DNA of 39,180 bases from Croceibacterium sp. (GCA_025450635.1 JANWHA010000093.1:1-39180), one strand, 5' to 3'. Positions 24,698 to 33,161 are shown, counted from the first letter of the stretch. Numbers and translations: made by a program. Notes: generated from the letters alone by a model not told the origin.

Positions 24698-25012
24698 ATG
24701 AAGAAAATCGCCCTCATCGCTTTCGCTTCGGCGGCGGCTCTCGGCCTCGCCGCGTGCGGCAGCTCCGACAACGCGTCCGAAGACGCGACGGCCGATAATG
24801 TCGAAATGCCGGCCGATCAGGCGATGGCGACGGCAGACCAGCCGGTGCCAGATGCCAATGCCTCAAGCGATGCCGACGAAGCGGCGAGCGGCGTGCCGCA
24901 GGCGACCGCATCACAGGCCGGCGAAGACGCCGCGGCCGCCGCGGCCGATGCACAGAATGCCGCCGCCGCCGCGGAATCCGCGACGACTCAGGCCGAAAAA
25001 AAGACGCCATAA
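24698..25012 (+). CDS. Small acidic Ala-rich lipoprotein
   Basis: A 104-residue secreted lipoprotein candidate. ATG 24698 is preceded by an AAAAAGGGA ribosome-binding site. The signal MKKIALIAFASAAALGLAAC ends in a lipobox (LAAC) with the modified cysteine at residue 20. The mature chain is low-complexity and acidic, rich in Ala, Asp, Glu, Ser and Thr, with clustered DA and AAA runs and no cysteine, and is probably disordered. I recognise no family. The region before it (24545-24697) is the divergent promoter space with recQ and contains a CTTGCG/CGCAAG hairpin (24570-24592). Confidence 0.75.
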   Translation: MKKIALIAFASAAALGLAACGSSDNASEDATADNVEMPADQAMATADQPVPDANASSDADEAASGVPQATASQAGEDAAAAAADAQNAAAAAESATTQAEKKTP

Positions 25013-25023
25013 AAGGGGAGAAA

Positions 25024-25057
25024 CCGCGGGCGGGGGTTGGTCGTCGCCCGCCCGCGG
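25024..25057 (+). terminator. Strong hairpin between two lipoprotein genes
   Basis: CCGCGGGCGGG (25024-25034) is exactly complementary to CCCGCCCGCGG (25047-25057), giving an 11-base-pair all-GC stem with a 12-base loop. The following CTCGACAATATAAC has no T-run. It starts 11 bases after one lipoprotein stop and ends 16 before the next start, so it may reduce read-through or protect the upstream message end. Confidence 0.5.
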
Positions 25058-25073
25058 CTCGACAATATAACAA

Positions 25074-25307
25074 ATGATGCGTTTTTTGTTCCCAGCATTG
25101 GCAATTTTTTGTCTCGCCGCGTGCGGGCAGAAGGATACCGATCCCGGTCCGGGCGGTGTCAGCGTGGGCGAGGCGCGGGCGCTCGATGAGGCCGCGTCGA
25201 TGCTCGACCAGCAACGCCTGCCGCCGGCTGCGCTCGCGAGCGGCGCGCCATCGCCGCGAGCGCAGGAGAACCCCGCACCGAAGCCCTCGGCCTCGCCTCC
25301 AGGCTAG
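25074..25307 (+). CDS. Small Pro-rich lipoprotein
   Basis: A 77-residue lipoprotein candidate. The signal MMRFLFPALAIFCLAAC carries a lipobox LAAC with the lipidated cysteine at residue 17. The mature chain is short, has a helical middle (GEARALDEAASMLDQQRLPPAAL) and a Pro/Ala/Ser-rich tail that could extend through the periplasm. ATG 25077 directly after 25074 is an equal alternative start. There is no strong ribosome-binding site in view. It follows another small lipoprotein and precedes phenylalanine hydroxylase; no function is recognised. Confidence 0.65.
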   Translation: MMRFLFPALAIFCLAACGQKDTDPGPGGVSVGEARALDEAASMLDQQRLPPAALASGAPSPRAQENPAPKPSASPPG

Positions 25308-25312
25308 CCGGT

Positions 25313-25341
25313 TTGCCCGAAATCCGGCGCCGTGGTAGAAG
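25313..25341 (+). promoter_or_regulatory. Possible sigma-70-type promoter for phhA
   Basis: TTGCCC (25313-25318) and TAGAAG (25336-25341) are separated by 17 bases, each matching the -35 and -10 consensus at four of six positions. Transcription would start near 25348, only about 8 bases before the ATG at 25356, so the message would be nearly leaderless. It is not compatible with use of the GTG at 25332. Confidence 0.3.
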
Positions 25342-25355
25342 TTTCGCCTGAAACG

Positions 25356-26294
25356 ATGGCCACTATCGCCCAGACCTACAGCGACTTTACCGCGCTCCCC
25401 GAAGTGCCGGCGGGTGTTTTCACCGCCCCGCTCAAGCGCCCGGCGAGCGTCGGAGAAGACTGGCTCGAGCCGAGCCAGCGTTCCTATTCGTCGGATGAGG
25501 ATGTCATCTGGAACGACCTCTTCGAACGGCAGATGGACATCCTCCCGGGCCGCGCCTGCGGGGCGTTCCTTGCCGGGCTGCAAAAGCTCCACCTCGGCAG
25601 CGACGGCGTTCCCGATTTCCGACGGATTTCGGAAGAGCTGGGCCGGCTCACGGGCTGGAGCGTGGTGCCGGTGCCGATGCTGATCCCGGACCACGTGTTT
25701 TTCTGGCATCTCGCCAATCGCCGCTTCCCAGCCGGCAACTTCATCCGCACTCGGGAGACGTTCGATTACATCCAGGAACCGGACGTGTTCCACGACGTGT
25801 TCGGCCACGTCCCGCTGCTGACCGACCCGGTGTTCGCCGACTACATGCAGGAATATGGCAAGGCCGGGTGGAAGGCGATGCGCTACAACCGGCTCAAGGC
25901 CCTCGGCGCGCTGTACTGGTACACTGTGGAATTCGGCCTGATCCAGGAGAAGGACGGGCTCAGGATTTACGGCGCCGGTATCCTTTCGGGGCCGCGCGAG
26001 GCGCTGTTCGCGCTCGAAGGGCGCTCACCCAACCGGATCATGCTCAACGTCGACCGGGTTATGCGCACCGACTACGTGATCGACGACCTGCAGCCGACCT
26101 ACTTCGTCATCGAAAGCTTCGCCGACCTCTATCACCAGACCGTCGAGCGGGATTTCGACCGGCTTTACCGCAGCCTCAACCCCGGCTTCACTTATTCCAA
26201 CGCCGCCGTGATCGACGTCGATGACGTGCTCCACCGGGGGAGTCAGGAATACCACCTGCGCGGCGGTCGCGGCTCGAATGCCGAGCCGGCATGA
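25356..26294 (+). CDS. phhA: Phenylalanine 4-monooxygenase
   Basis: A non-heme iron, tetrahydropterin-dependent hydroxylase turning phenylalanine into tyrosine. From ATG 25356 it has 312 residues, the bacterial single-domain form. The iron ligands are visible: His146 and His151 in HDVFGHVPLL and Glu192 in YTVEFGLI, with the 41-residue spacing typical of the family. FIRTRETFDYIQEPDVFHD and LQPTYFVIESF are further signatures. GTG 25332 would add eight residues and is the alternative start. Its pterin partner genes are not in the window. It ends 3 bases before the convergent GlsB-type gene. Confidence 0.94.
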   Translation: MATIAQTYSDFTALPEVPAGVFTAPLKRPASVGEDWLEPSQRSYSSDEDVIWNDLFERQMDILPGRACGAFLAGLQKLHLGSDGVPDFRRISEELGRLTGWSVVPVPMLIPDHVFFWHLANRRFPAGNFIRTRETFDYIQEPDVFHDVFGHVPLLTDPVFADYMQEYGKAGWKAMRYNRLKALGALYWYTVEFGLIQEKDGLRIYGAGILSGPREALFALEGRSPNRIMLNVDRVMRTDYVIDDLQPTYFVIESFADLYHQTVERDFDRLYRSLNPGFTYSNAAVIDVDDVLHRGSQEYHLRGGRGSNAEPA

Positions 26295-26297
26295 GCG

Positions 26298-26567
26298 CTA
26301 GCGAAGCCGCGCCCCATAGAACATGTTCAGAGCCGCGATCACGACAATCGAGCCGACCAGTGAGAGCAGCAACGTGCCGACGCTGTAATTGTCGCCAAGA
26401 AGACTCGCGTTGCCGAACAATGGGGCGATGAACAATCCGGCCAGCAGGGCCCCTGCGATCCCTCCCGCAATGTTGAGCAAGACGCCTCGCGGCGCTTCGA
26501 TACGAAGGATGATTGCGACGAGCCAGCCCAGAATGGCGCCGACTACGATCATGAACAGAAAGCCCAT
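26298..26567 (-). CDS. GlsB/YeaQ/YmgE-family small membrane protein
   Basis: An 89-residue inner-membrane protein with three hydrophobic helices: LFMIVVGAILGWLVAIIL, LLNIAGGIAGALLAGLFIAPLF and VGTLLLSLVGSIVVIAALNMFY. The glycine-rich pattern VGAILGWLVA and NIAGGIAGALLAG is typical of the 'transglycosylase-associated' GlsB/YeaQ/YmgE stress family. Molecular function is unknown in the family, which is often induced by envelope or acid stress. It is convergent with phhA and separated from the upstream uppP gene by a terminator-like hairpin, so it likely has its own promoter. Confidence 0.85.
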   Translation of the reverse strand: MGFLFMIVVGAILGWLVAIILRIEAPRGVLLNIAGGIAGALLAGLFIAPLFGNASLLGDNYSVGTLLLSLVGSIVVIAALNMFYGARLR

Positions 26568-26593
26568 GGCTTCGTCTCACTGAAATTCGTCTT

Positions 26594-26632
26594 CAATAAA
26601 CCGGCTGGGGGCTGCTTGTTCCGGTTTTATTG
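26594..26632 (-). terminator. Terminator-like inverted repeat downstream of uppP
   Basis: CAATAAACCGG (26594-26604) pairs with CCGGTTTTATTG (26621-26632), with one extra T on one side and a 16-base loop. On the minus-strand transcript the stem ends in CCGGUUUAUUG, giving a U-rich 3' arm after a GC core. It sits 34 bases after the uppP stop. Confidence 0.55.
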
Positions 26633-26665
26633 CCGAGATGGCGCCGGAATTCGGCCGCAAGCCGA

Positions 26666-27478
26666 TCAGCGCAACGCGAGCCAGACGATCGCGACCGTGC
26701 CGGCAGCGATGCGGTACCAGCCGAACGGGGCGAAACCGTGCCGGCTGACATAGGCGACGAACGCCTTGATCACCGCCATCGCAACCACGAAAGCGACGAC
26801 GAAGCCGATCGAGATCTCTCCCCAACCGACCGCCATTGCGCCACCGACCAACTCGTGGCGTTTGTCGACGATCTCCAGTGTGGTCGCGCCGAGCATGGTC
26901 GGCACAGCCAGGAAGAACGAGAACTCGGCCGCGGTCTTGCGTCCGACCCCCATGCCGAGCGCCCCCATGATAGTCGCGCCGGAGCGGCTCACGCCGGGGA
27001 CCATCGCGAGGCATTGGGCGATGCCGACGCCGATCACCAGTCCCAACGGCAGCTCGGCGACCGGCACTTCTGGGCCAGGCTTCACGACTCGTTCAATGGC
27101 AATGATCGCTATCCCGCCGACGACCAGCGCCCAGGCGACCACCATCGGACTGCCGAGTAGCACGTCGATAACATGCTTCAGCAGCAAGCCGAGAATAACG
27201 GCCGGGATGAAGGCGACGAGCAGGTTGCGCGCAAAGCGCAGCCCCTGCGGCTCGAGCCGCAGCACGCCGATCCCGGCGTTCCAGAAGGTGCGCCAATAGA
27301 GCACGACGACCGCCAGGATCGCGCCCAGCTGGATGACGATGTTGAACATCGCCCACTGGGCGGCGTTGTAGCCGAACAGCTCGGTCGCGAGGATGAGGTG
27401 GCCGGTGGAGGAAACCGGCAGGAACTCCGTCAGGCCCTCGAGAATGCCGAGCAGAATGGCGGTAACGATCAGTCCCAT
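26666..27478 (-). CDS. uppP: Undecaprenyl-diphosphate phosphatase
   Basis: A 270-residue integral membrane enzyme of the BacA/UppP family. It dephosphorylates undecaprenyl pyrophosphate so that the lipid carrier can be reused for peptidoglycan and surface glycans. The two active-site loops are complete: EGLTEFLPVSSTGHLIL near the N-terminus and GVSRSGATIMGALGMG in the middle, carrying the conserved Glu, Ser/His and Arg. About eight hydrophobic helices are visible. It follows the ABC exporter by 32 bases on the same strand and may share its transcript; both serve envelope biogenesis. Confidence 0.95.
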   Translation of the reverse strand: MGLIVTAILLGILEGLTEFLPVSSTGHLILATELFGYNAAQWAMFNIVIQLGAILAVVVLYWRTFWNAGIGVLRLEPQGLRFARNLLVAFIPAVILGLLLKHVIDVLLGSPMVVAWALVVGGIAIIAIERVVKPGPEVPVAELPLGLVIGVGIAQCLAMVPGVSRSGATIMGALGMGVGRKTAAEFSFFLAVPTMLGATTLEIVDKRHELVGGAMAVGWGEISIGFVVAFVVAMAVIKAFVAYVSRHGFAPFGWYRIAAGTVAIVWLALR

Positions 27479-27510
27479 GCGGCGTGGTCAAGCCGGGCAG
27501 CGCCACCAAG

Positions 27511-29361
27511 TCAAGCGAGCGATGGCGGCGCGATGTGGATTGTGCGGCGGGCCGAACCCGCCGCCGAGGCGCCTTCGCCGTCCTCGAACTGCAACGCCGC
27601 CAGCCGGGCATAGAGTCCGCCGCCCGCCTGGAGCTGAGCATGGGTGCCTTCCTCGACGATGCGGCCTTCGTCCATGACGACGATCCGGTCGGCTGCGCGC
27701 ACAGTCGCCAGCCGATGGGCGATGACCAGCGTCGTGCGGTTCTTCATCAGCCGTTCGAGCGCCTGCTGCACCAGCCGTTCGCTTTCCGCGTCGAGCGCGC
27801 TCGTGGCTTCGTCGAGCAACAGGATCGGCGCGTCGCGCAGCAGCGCGCGGGCAATCGCCACCCGTTGACGCTGGCCGCCCGAAAGGCGCGCCCCGCCCTC
27901 GCCGAGGAAGGTGTCCAGCCCTTGTGGAAGCGTCTTCAAAAACTCCTCGGCATTGGCCGCGCGGGCGGCGTCCCAGATCGCCTCTTCGCTCGCATCCCAG
28001 GCGCCGTAGCGCAGATTGTCCCGCGCACTGGCGGCGAACAGCGTGCCTTCCTGCGGCACCAGGGCCAGGCGGCGGCGGACGTCGGCGGGATCGGCGCTCG
28101 GCAGCGCCACGCCATCGAGCCGAACCGTGCCGAGCTGCGGATCGTAGAACCGCTCGGCGAGCTGGAAGATCGTCGATTTGCCCGCCCCGGAGGGACCGAC
28201 AATGGCCACCGTCTCGCCAGGCTCGACCGTGAGCGTGAAATCGGCGATTGCCGAAACCTCGGGCCGGGTCGGATAGCGAAAGGTGATATGATCGAACGAC
28301 AGGCTGCCGCGTGGCGGCTCCGGCAGCACCACGGGTCGCTCGGGCCGAGCGATATCAGGCTTGGCCCTGAGTAGCTCGTTCAGGCGCTCGGCGGCGCCGG
28401 CCCCTTGATACAGGCTGCCCACAACATCGGACAGCGCGCCGAACGCGCCGGACACCATCACGCCAACGATCACGATCGCGCCTATGGTGCCGCCGGTCAT
28501 GGTGCCCCGAGCGACGCTGAGCGCCCCGTCCCACATCAGCGCGGTAATTGCCCCAAGCACCACCGTAATGAACATGGCGGTCATGAAGGCGCGTAGCAGG
28601 ATGCGCTTCTTGGCCGTATCGAAAGTCGTCTCGACCGCCTCCCTGAAGCGGAGGGACTCACGTTTCTCCTGATTGAAGCCCTGGACGATCTTCATCGCAC
28701 CGAGCACTTCGGCGACCTTCGCGCCGACCTCGGCGATGCGGTCCTGGCTCGAGCGCGCGATGGTCCGCAGCCGGCGTCCGAACAGCCGCATGGTGAGCGC
28801 AATCACTAATGCGCCGCCGACGAGAAACGCCGACTGCCATGGTGCGAGATAGAACAGGATGAAGATGCCGCCGACCCCGGTGATGATATTGCGAAGGGCG
28901 ACAGAAACGGTGGTGCCGACGAGCTGGTCTATGATCGTTGTATCGGCCACCATACGCGAGGAAATCTCCTTCGGACTGTTTTCCTCGAAGAATCCCGGCG
29001 ACAGTCGCAACAGGTTGTCCTGCACCGCGAGGCGAATGTCGGCCACAACTCGCTCGCCCAGCCAGCTAACGAAGTAGAACCGCGTCGCGCTCGCGACGCC
29101 CATAGCTGCCACGATCACCATCAAGGTTTCGAATGAATGGTTGATCACCTGCACGTTGGCGTGCGGGCCGTAGGCGCGGTCGATGATCAGCCGGGCCATG
29201 ATCGGGATCATCAGCGACGCCACGGCACTGGCGATCAATGCCAGTAGGGCTATCGCGACGCGCCCGCGATACTTCAGCGCCTCCTGCCAAATCATCCGCA
29301 GCGGGCCGAGATTTTTGGCCGGCTTGCCTTCGGGCGGAAGCTGTCGCGGAGGGCGGGCCAT
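27511..29361 (-). CDS. ABC exporter, fused permease and ATPase (MsbA-like)
   Basis: A 616-residue half-transporter with six membrane helices (about residues 35-330) and a C-terminal ATPase. Motifs: Walker A VGPSGAGKSTIF, signature LSGGQRQRVAIARALL, Walker B ILLLDEATSALD and the H-loop IAHRLATV. It resembles MsbA/multidrug-type homodimeric exporters. ATG 29361 gives a short charged N-terminus (ARPPRQLPPEGKPAKNLGP) before the first helix. The open frame extends to 29778, but that part is antisense to phaZ and is rejected. The C-terminal tail beyond the ATPase (EDGEGASAAGSARRTIHIAPP) is a small extension. Substrate cannot be inferred; uppP follows. Confidence 0.92.
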   Translation of the reverse strand: MARPPRQLPPEGKPAKNLGPLRMIWQEALKYRGRVAIALLALIASAVASLMIPIMARLIIDRAYGPHANVQVINHSFETLMVIVAAMGVASATRFYFVSWLGERVVADIRLAVQDNLLRLSPGFFEENSPKEISSRMVADTTIIDQLVGTTVSVALRNIITGVGGIFILFYLAPWQSAFLVGGALVIALTMRLFGRRLRTIARSSQDRIAEVGAKVAEVLGAMKIVQGFNQEKRESLRFREAVETTFDTAKKRILLRAFMTAMFITVVLGAITALMWDGALSVARGTMTGGTIGAIVIVGVMVSGAFGALSDVVGSLYQGAGAAERLNELLRAKPDIARPERPVVLPEPPRGSLSFDHITFRYPTRPEVSAIADFTLTVEPGETVAIVGPSGAGKSTIFQLAERFYDPQLGTVRLDGVALPSADPADVRRRLALVPQEGTLFAASARDNLRYGAWDASEEAIWDAARAANAEEFLKTLPQGLDTFLGEGGARLSGGQRQRVAIARALLRDAPILLLDEATSALDAESERLVQQALERLMKNRTTLVIAHRLATVRAADRIVVMDEGRIVEEGTHAQLQAGGGLYARLAALQFEDGEGASAAGSARRTIHIAPPSLA

Positions 29362-29505
29362 GCGGCGGCGCTTACCCCGCGGGCCGGTAACAGGCAATGG
29401 CTCACCCGGGGATGCGCGCCCATACCGCATTGCACAATAGGCCGATTGCCCCCAAATGGGCTTGCCGCCGCGTAGAGGATCGCGCGCCGCCGCAAGGACA
29501 CCGGA

Positions 29506-30729
29506 TTGCTTTACGAGGCCTACGAATTTCAACGCCGGTGGCTTGCCAGCGCCAGCAGCTGGGCGGCAGTCGGGGCAAAGATGCTCAACAATCCGGCTTT
29601 GCCTATCGGCTACCTCGGGATGGGCCCGGTCGTTGCCAGCGCGCTCGAGGTCTTTGCTCACCTTTATGAAGAACGCCGTAAGCCGGAGTTCGGCATCAGC
29701 TCGGTCGATGTTGCCGGTAAGCGCCACCAAGTCCAGGAACAGGTAGTCTTCGAAAAGCCGTTCGGCAGCCTGCGTCATTTCCGGCGCGCCGGACTTCCAC
29801 TTAACGCGCCCAAGCTACTGATCGTCGCCCCAATGAGCGGGCACCACGCAACATTGCTGCGCGGCACGGTGGCACGGTTGGTCGAGAATCAAGAAGTGTG
29901 GATCACCGACTGGGCCGACGCCAAGATGGTACCGCTGTCCATGGGTGAGTTCGATCTCGACGACTACATCGACTATCTGATCGAGTTTCTCCATTACATC
30001 GGCGACAGAGCCCACGTCCTGGCGGTGTGTCAGCCGTCCGTTCCGGCCCTGGCCGCGACAGCGATCATGGGAGCCGCGAACGATCCGCTCGGCCCGGCAA
30101 CGCTCACGATGATGGGCGGCCCGGTCGACACCCGCGCCAGCCCGACCAGCGTCAACGACATCGCCATGGCGCGGCCGCTGTCGTGGTTCCGGTCGCATGT
30201 CACGGCGACAGTGCCGCTCAACTACCCGGGTGCAGGCCGCAAGGTCTACCCTGGGTTCATGCAGCTCGCCGGGTTCATCTCGATGAATCTCGAGACGCAC
30301 ATGATGAGTCACTACGAGATGTTCAAACACCTCACGCGCGGCGATACCGAGAGCGCCGCGGCGACCAAGGCGTTTTACGACGAATATCTGTCAGTGTGCG
30401 ACATGACCGCCGAGTTCTATCTCGCAACGATCGACCAGGTATTCCAGAAGCACGCGCTTCCCAACGGCAAGCTCATTCACCGGGGCAAACCGGTTGATCC
30501 GCGGGCGATCCGCGACACGGCGCTGCTGGCGATAGAAGGAGAGCGCGACGACATCTCCGGCATCGGCCAGACACGCGCTGCGCTCGACCTTGCGACCGCT
30601 CTGCAGCCGTCGCAGAAGAAATATCACCTTGCCCGCGGCGTGGGACACTATGGCATTTTCAACGGCAGCAAATGGCGTTCGCGGATTGCTCCGATGGTCG
30701 AGGGCTGGATCCGGGCCAATCCCTCGTAA
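29506..30729 (+). CDS. phaZ: Intracellular polyhydroxyalkanoate depolymerase
   Basis: A 407-residue cytoplasmic enzyme that degrades native PHA/PHB granules to mobilise stored carbon. The N-terminus LYEAYEFQRRWLASAS and the segment PKLLIVAPMSGHHATLLRGTVARL are typical of the PhaZ1 family. The nucleophile is Cys175 in AVCQPSVPALA, as in cysteine-type PHB depolymerases; the aspartate in EGERDDISG and histidine in GVGHYGIFNG complete the triad. The TTG start at 29506 has AAGGA eight bases upstream. The 144-base gap to the divergent ABC exporter (29362-29505) shows no confident promoter. No PHA synthase gene is in the window. Confidence 0.92.
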   Translation: MLYEAYEFQRRWLASASSWAAVGAKMLNNPALPIGYLGMGPVVASALEVFAHLYEERRKPEFGISSVDVAGKRHQVQEQVVFEKPFGSLRHFRRAGLPLNAPKLLIVAPMSGHHATLLRGTVARLVENQEVWITDWADAKMVPLSMGEFDLDDYIDYLIEFLHYIGDRAHVLAVCQPSVPALAATAIMGAANDPLGPATLTMMGGPVDTRASPTSVNDIAMARPLSWFRSHVTATVPLNYPGAGRKVYPGFMQLAGFISMNLETHMMSHYEMFKHLTRGDTESAAATKAFYDEYLSVCDMTAEFYLATIDQVFQKHALPNGKLIHRGKPVDPRAIRDTALLAIEGERDDISGIGQTRAALDLATALQPSQKKYHLARGVGHYGIFNGSKWRSRIAPMVEGWIRANPS

Positions 30730-30777
30730 CGGCTTCGCGGACCGCCAATTTCAGGCGGGCCTTCGGCTTCGGATCGT

Positions 30778-32712
30778 TTAGCCATAGACCGGAACGTTGC
30801 GCATGCCCGCCTTGTGGCCAGCCATCTTGACCAGCTGGGTGGCGATCAAACCGCTGACATCCGTCCAGATTTCCACGGCCAGCACCAGGCCGTTAAGGTC
30901 GAGGTCCCCGACGCTGATGCGCGTGTCCTTGACCGTCGCCACGGATCCCGCAAACGTCTTGGCGGCTGCGTGTACGACGGTGTTGGCCTGCACTTCGATG
31001 GTCCCCTCCACGGCCCAGCTATCCGCGTTGCCGGTCGTGGTCATGTGAGCGATTTCCACGGCTGTCGCACCGTCAATCTGGCAGGTCACGCGGACATGCC
31101 GGGTGTTCGCTCCGCCACCTCCGGTCGTTCCGGTGAGCCTGAAACGGACCTCGTCGAGGAATTCGAGGTCCCCCGGCGCGATCGCCATGCTGTAGGCAAC
31201 GGTGTTGGCGGCAGTGCTGGCGATCGTCATTTGTTCGGCGTTCACGATTGCCATCGACGCGATCCGGCGCGACGCGTCGCATTCATTGTTGCGGATCGTG
31301 TTGCCGTTGAGCGCAGCTCGCGTCAGCGATTCGAAGCCTCCGGGGAAATAGTTGTTCTCGACGCGCCAGTTCGTGCACGGCTGGATGATCCGAAGCGCAC
31401 CGCTTTCGCACCAGACGTTCTCAACGACGCCTTGGTCACCTTGGATATCGCCCGCCCGCGTTGCCACGGTCCCGAAGCACCTGATGTTCCTGAAATAGGG
31501 CCGCGTCAGGCCGGCGCCGGCATCCCCGGCAGTGAAGAACCTGGCGCCAACCGGAAGATGTAGATCGATGTTCTCATATCCGCAGTCGATATTGGGATTG
31601 CCGACGGTCGGGGTCGATCGAATGACCAGACCGTCTCCAGTATGGGCCGGAAAGCGAAGTGTGCTGTTGCGGATGGCATTGTTATGGCCTCCGCCCAGCT
31701 GGCAGGCCGCGCCGCCGGTCGCATTATTGGGGCCGGAGCTGACGTGAAAATCTTCGTAGACACAATACGCGCTGTTCTCGGCGATGGAGAGAAAGAACGG
31801 GCCGGTGTCATCGCCGCCGCCCAATTTCGTGCGGGCGTCCGCGAGCGACCCCCTTACTGAGCGGAATGTGGTTCCGTACGAGCCTTCGCCGAACTCGGCG
31901 ATCTTGCGCCAGCTGTGGAAATGGATGTTCTCGAACAGGCAATTTTGGGCAGCGTTCAACCCGATGCCGTTGCGCCCGACCATGATCAGGTCGCGGAACG
32001 TGCCGTCGATGACGCCCCCCCACTTGAGCGTTTCGCCGAGATCGGATGCCACGGTCAGGTTCGAGACGTGTGGCGCATAGAGCAGATAGTAATTCGGCAG
32101 GCCCTCGATGGCCGAACTCGCTCCTGCATCGGCATTGGCGATCACGGGCGAATCAGCGAGCAGTTCGTCAGGCAAAATCCTGTCCAGCGTCACGCTGGAC
32201 GCTGTCGCCGCCAGCACCCGGGCACGGGTATAGTGTCGATAGACGTGGTATTCCCCGTTCGAGACGAAATAGCTGGTCGCCCCGTGCACGACGACCAGGT
32301 TGCCGGCGGCAAATTGGTCGCCGTCTCCGGCTGTGAGAGCAAGGACAGTGCCGTCGGCGGACTGCACCGGGTAGTAGGTCAGCCACTCGGTCCCCCACAC
32401 GTTGGATACACCCATCGGCAAGGCGCCGGAGGGCACGTCGTTGGTCGAGAGTGGCGTCGGGTTGACGTTGCGCAGCTCGGCCCCGTTGCCCCTGATCACG
32501 AGTCGCTGGCGCGTGAGATAGGGAGCCGTCTCGACCGTGTGGGATTCGCCGGCAATTCCCAGCAGCGCAGCATAATCCGCCGACAGGGCTTCGAGCGCGG
32601 CAGCAGTCGGTGCCGCACGGCTGGCGATATTCGCGGCGCCCTCGTTCGATAGGACTTCGGTATCGAGCGCGCGCTTGGCGAGACCGCGCGCGGTGACATC
32701 GAGCGCGTTCAC
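30778..32712 (-). CDS. Phage tailspike-like parallel beta-helix protein
   Basis: A 644-residue protein without a signal peptide. The N-terminus (VTARGLAKRALDTEVLSNEGAANIAS) looks like the particle-binding head of tail fibres. From about residue 55 to 510 it is a right-handed beta-helix: LVIRGNGAELRNV, LPNYYLLYAPHVSNLTVAS, GVIDGTFRDLIMVGRNGIGLNAAQNCLFENIHFHSW, GHNNAIRNSTLRF and NWRVENNYFPGG. A C-terminal beta-sandwich-like region of about 120 residues follows. The GTG start overlaps the stop of the preceding gene in GTGA. This architecture fits tailspikes that bind or cleave surface polysaccharide, but no catalytic residues were identified. No capsid, terminase or integrase gene is nearby. Confidence 0.65.
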   Translation of the reverse strand: MNALDVTARGLAKRALDTEVLSNEGAANIASRAAPTAAALEALSADYAALLGIAGESHTVETAPYLTRQRLVIRGNGAELRNVNPTPLSTNDVPSGALPMGVSNVWGTEWLTYYPVQSADGTVLALTAGDGDQFAAGNLVVVHGATSYFVSNGEYHVYRHYTRARVLAATASSVTLDRILPDELLADSPVIANADAGASSAIEGLPNYYLLYAPHVSNLTVASDLGETLKWGGVIDGTFRDLIMVGRNGIGLNAAQNCLFENIHFHSWRKIAEFGEGSYGTTFRSVRGSLADARTKLGGGDDTGPFFLSIAENSAYCVYEDFHVSSGPNNATGGAACQLGGGHNNAIRNSTLRFPAHTGDGLVIRSTPTVGNPNIDCGYENIDLHLPVGARFFTAGDAGAGLTRPYFRNIRCFGTVATRAGDIQGDQGVVENVWCESGALRIIQPCTNWRVENNYFPGGFESLTRAALNGNTIRNNECDASRRIASMAIVNAEQMTIASTAANTVAYSMAIAPGDLEFLDEVRFRLTGTTGGGGANTRHVRVTCQIDGATAVEIAHMTTTGNADSWAVEGTIEVQANTVVHAAAKTFAGSVATVKDTRISVGDLDLNGLVLAVEIWTDVSGLIATQLVKMAGHKAGMRNVPVYG

Positions 32713-33140
32713 TGCGACAGCCGATAAGCAACAGTGCCGGAGTTAAGCGCGATGTCGAGATAGAAGCTCACGCCCTCTTCGGTTTCGGTCCAGGCCTGTT
32801 CGCAACCCGGCTCGGTGTATTGCGCCCACACAGTCCCGCCGACCCGCAACGGAATTTTGGTTGTGCCCCCGTCGGTCGAGCGCAGCAGTTGCACCGTTCC
32901 ATCCCACGCGCCGTCGAGGCTGATAACGATCACGCGCCCGGCGGTCGCGGCGAAGGGGCCGACCGTTTCCGACGCGGCCGCCTCGCCGCTGAGCGCGAGC
33001 GGAGCGGGGGCGGAGGTGGCGACCGGGAGCGGTGCGGCATCGCTGACCAGCGCCAGTAACCCGTTGGCGCCGGAATATCCGACGGCATAGGCCGGCGCGA
33101 AGCCAGCGGGAGTGCTAATGGCGGCTGAGGTTGTGGTCAT
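32709..33140 (-). CDS. Small phage-tail-accessory-like protein
   Basis: A 143-residue protein with no signal peptide. The C-terminal half is a beta-rich domain: GRVIVISLDGAWDGTVQLLRSTD, TVWAQYTEPGCEQAWTETEEGVSFYLDIALNSGTVAYRLSQ. This 'variance-reduced signal plus noise' style repeat ending in GTVAYRLSQ resembles small tail or decoration proteins of phages, from memory of such sequences. ATG 33140 is preferred because GGAG lies 6 bases before it; ATG 33155 is in frame upstream. Its stop overlaps the tailspike-like gene by 4 bases, so the two are coupled and probably made in a set ratio. Confidence 0.55.
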   Translation of the reverse strand: MTTTSAAISTPAGFAPAYAVGYSGANGLLALVSDAAPLPVATSAPAPLALSGEAAASETVGPFAATAGRVIVISLDGAWDGTVQLLRSTDGGTTKIPLRVGGTVWAQYTEPGCEQAWTETEEGVSFYLDIALNSGTVAYRLSQ

Positions 33141-33161
33141 CGCGGTCTCCGGCATTGGAAC

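Noticed and set aside
22760-25012. A 750-codon plus-strand open frame running antisense to recQ and into the first lipoprotein
   Set aside because: It mirrors recQ codon composition in the opposite strand; only its last 104 codons (from 24698) have a ribosome-binding site and a lipoprotein signal, so only that part is annotated.
29362-29778. N-terminal extension of the ABC exporter frame
   Set aside because: It is antisense to phaZ and would place 139 residues before the normal exporter N-terminus with no recognised domain.
30778-33140. A complete prophage around the tailspike-like genes
   Set aside because: No integrase, terminase, capsid, portal, lysis gene or attachment-site repeats are visible, and both flanks are ordinary chromosomal genes.
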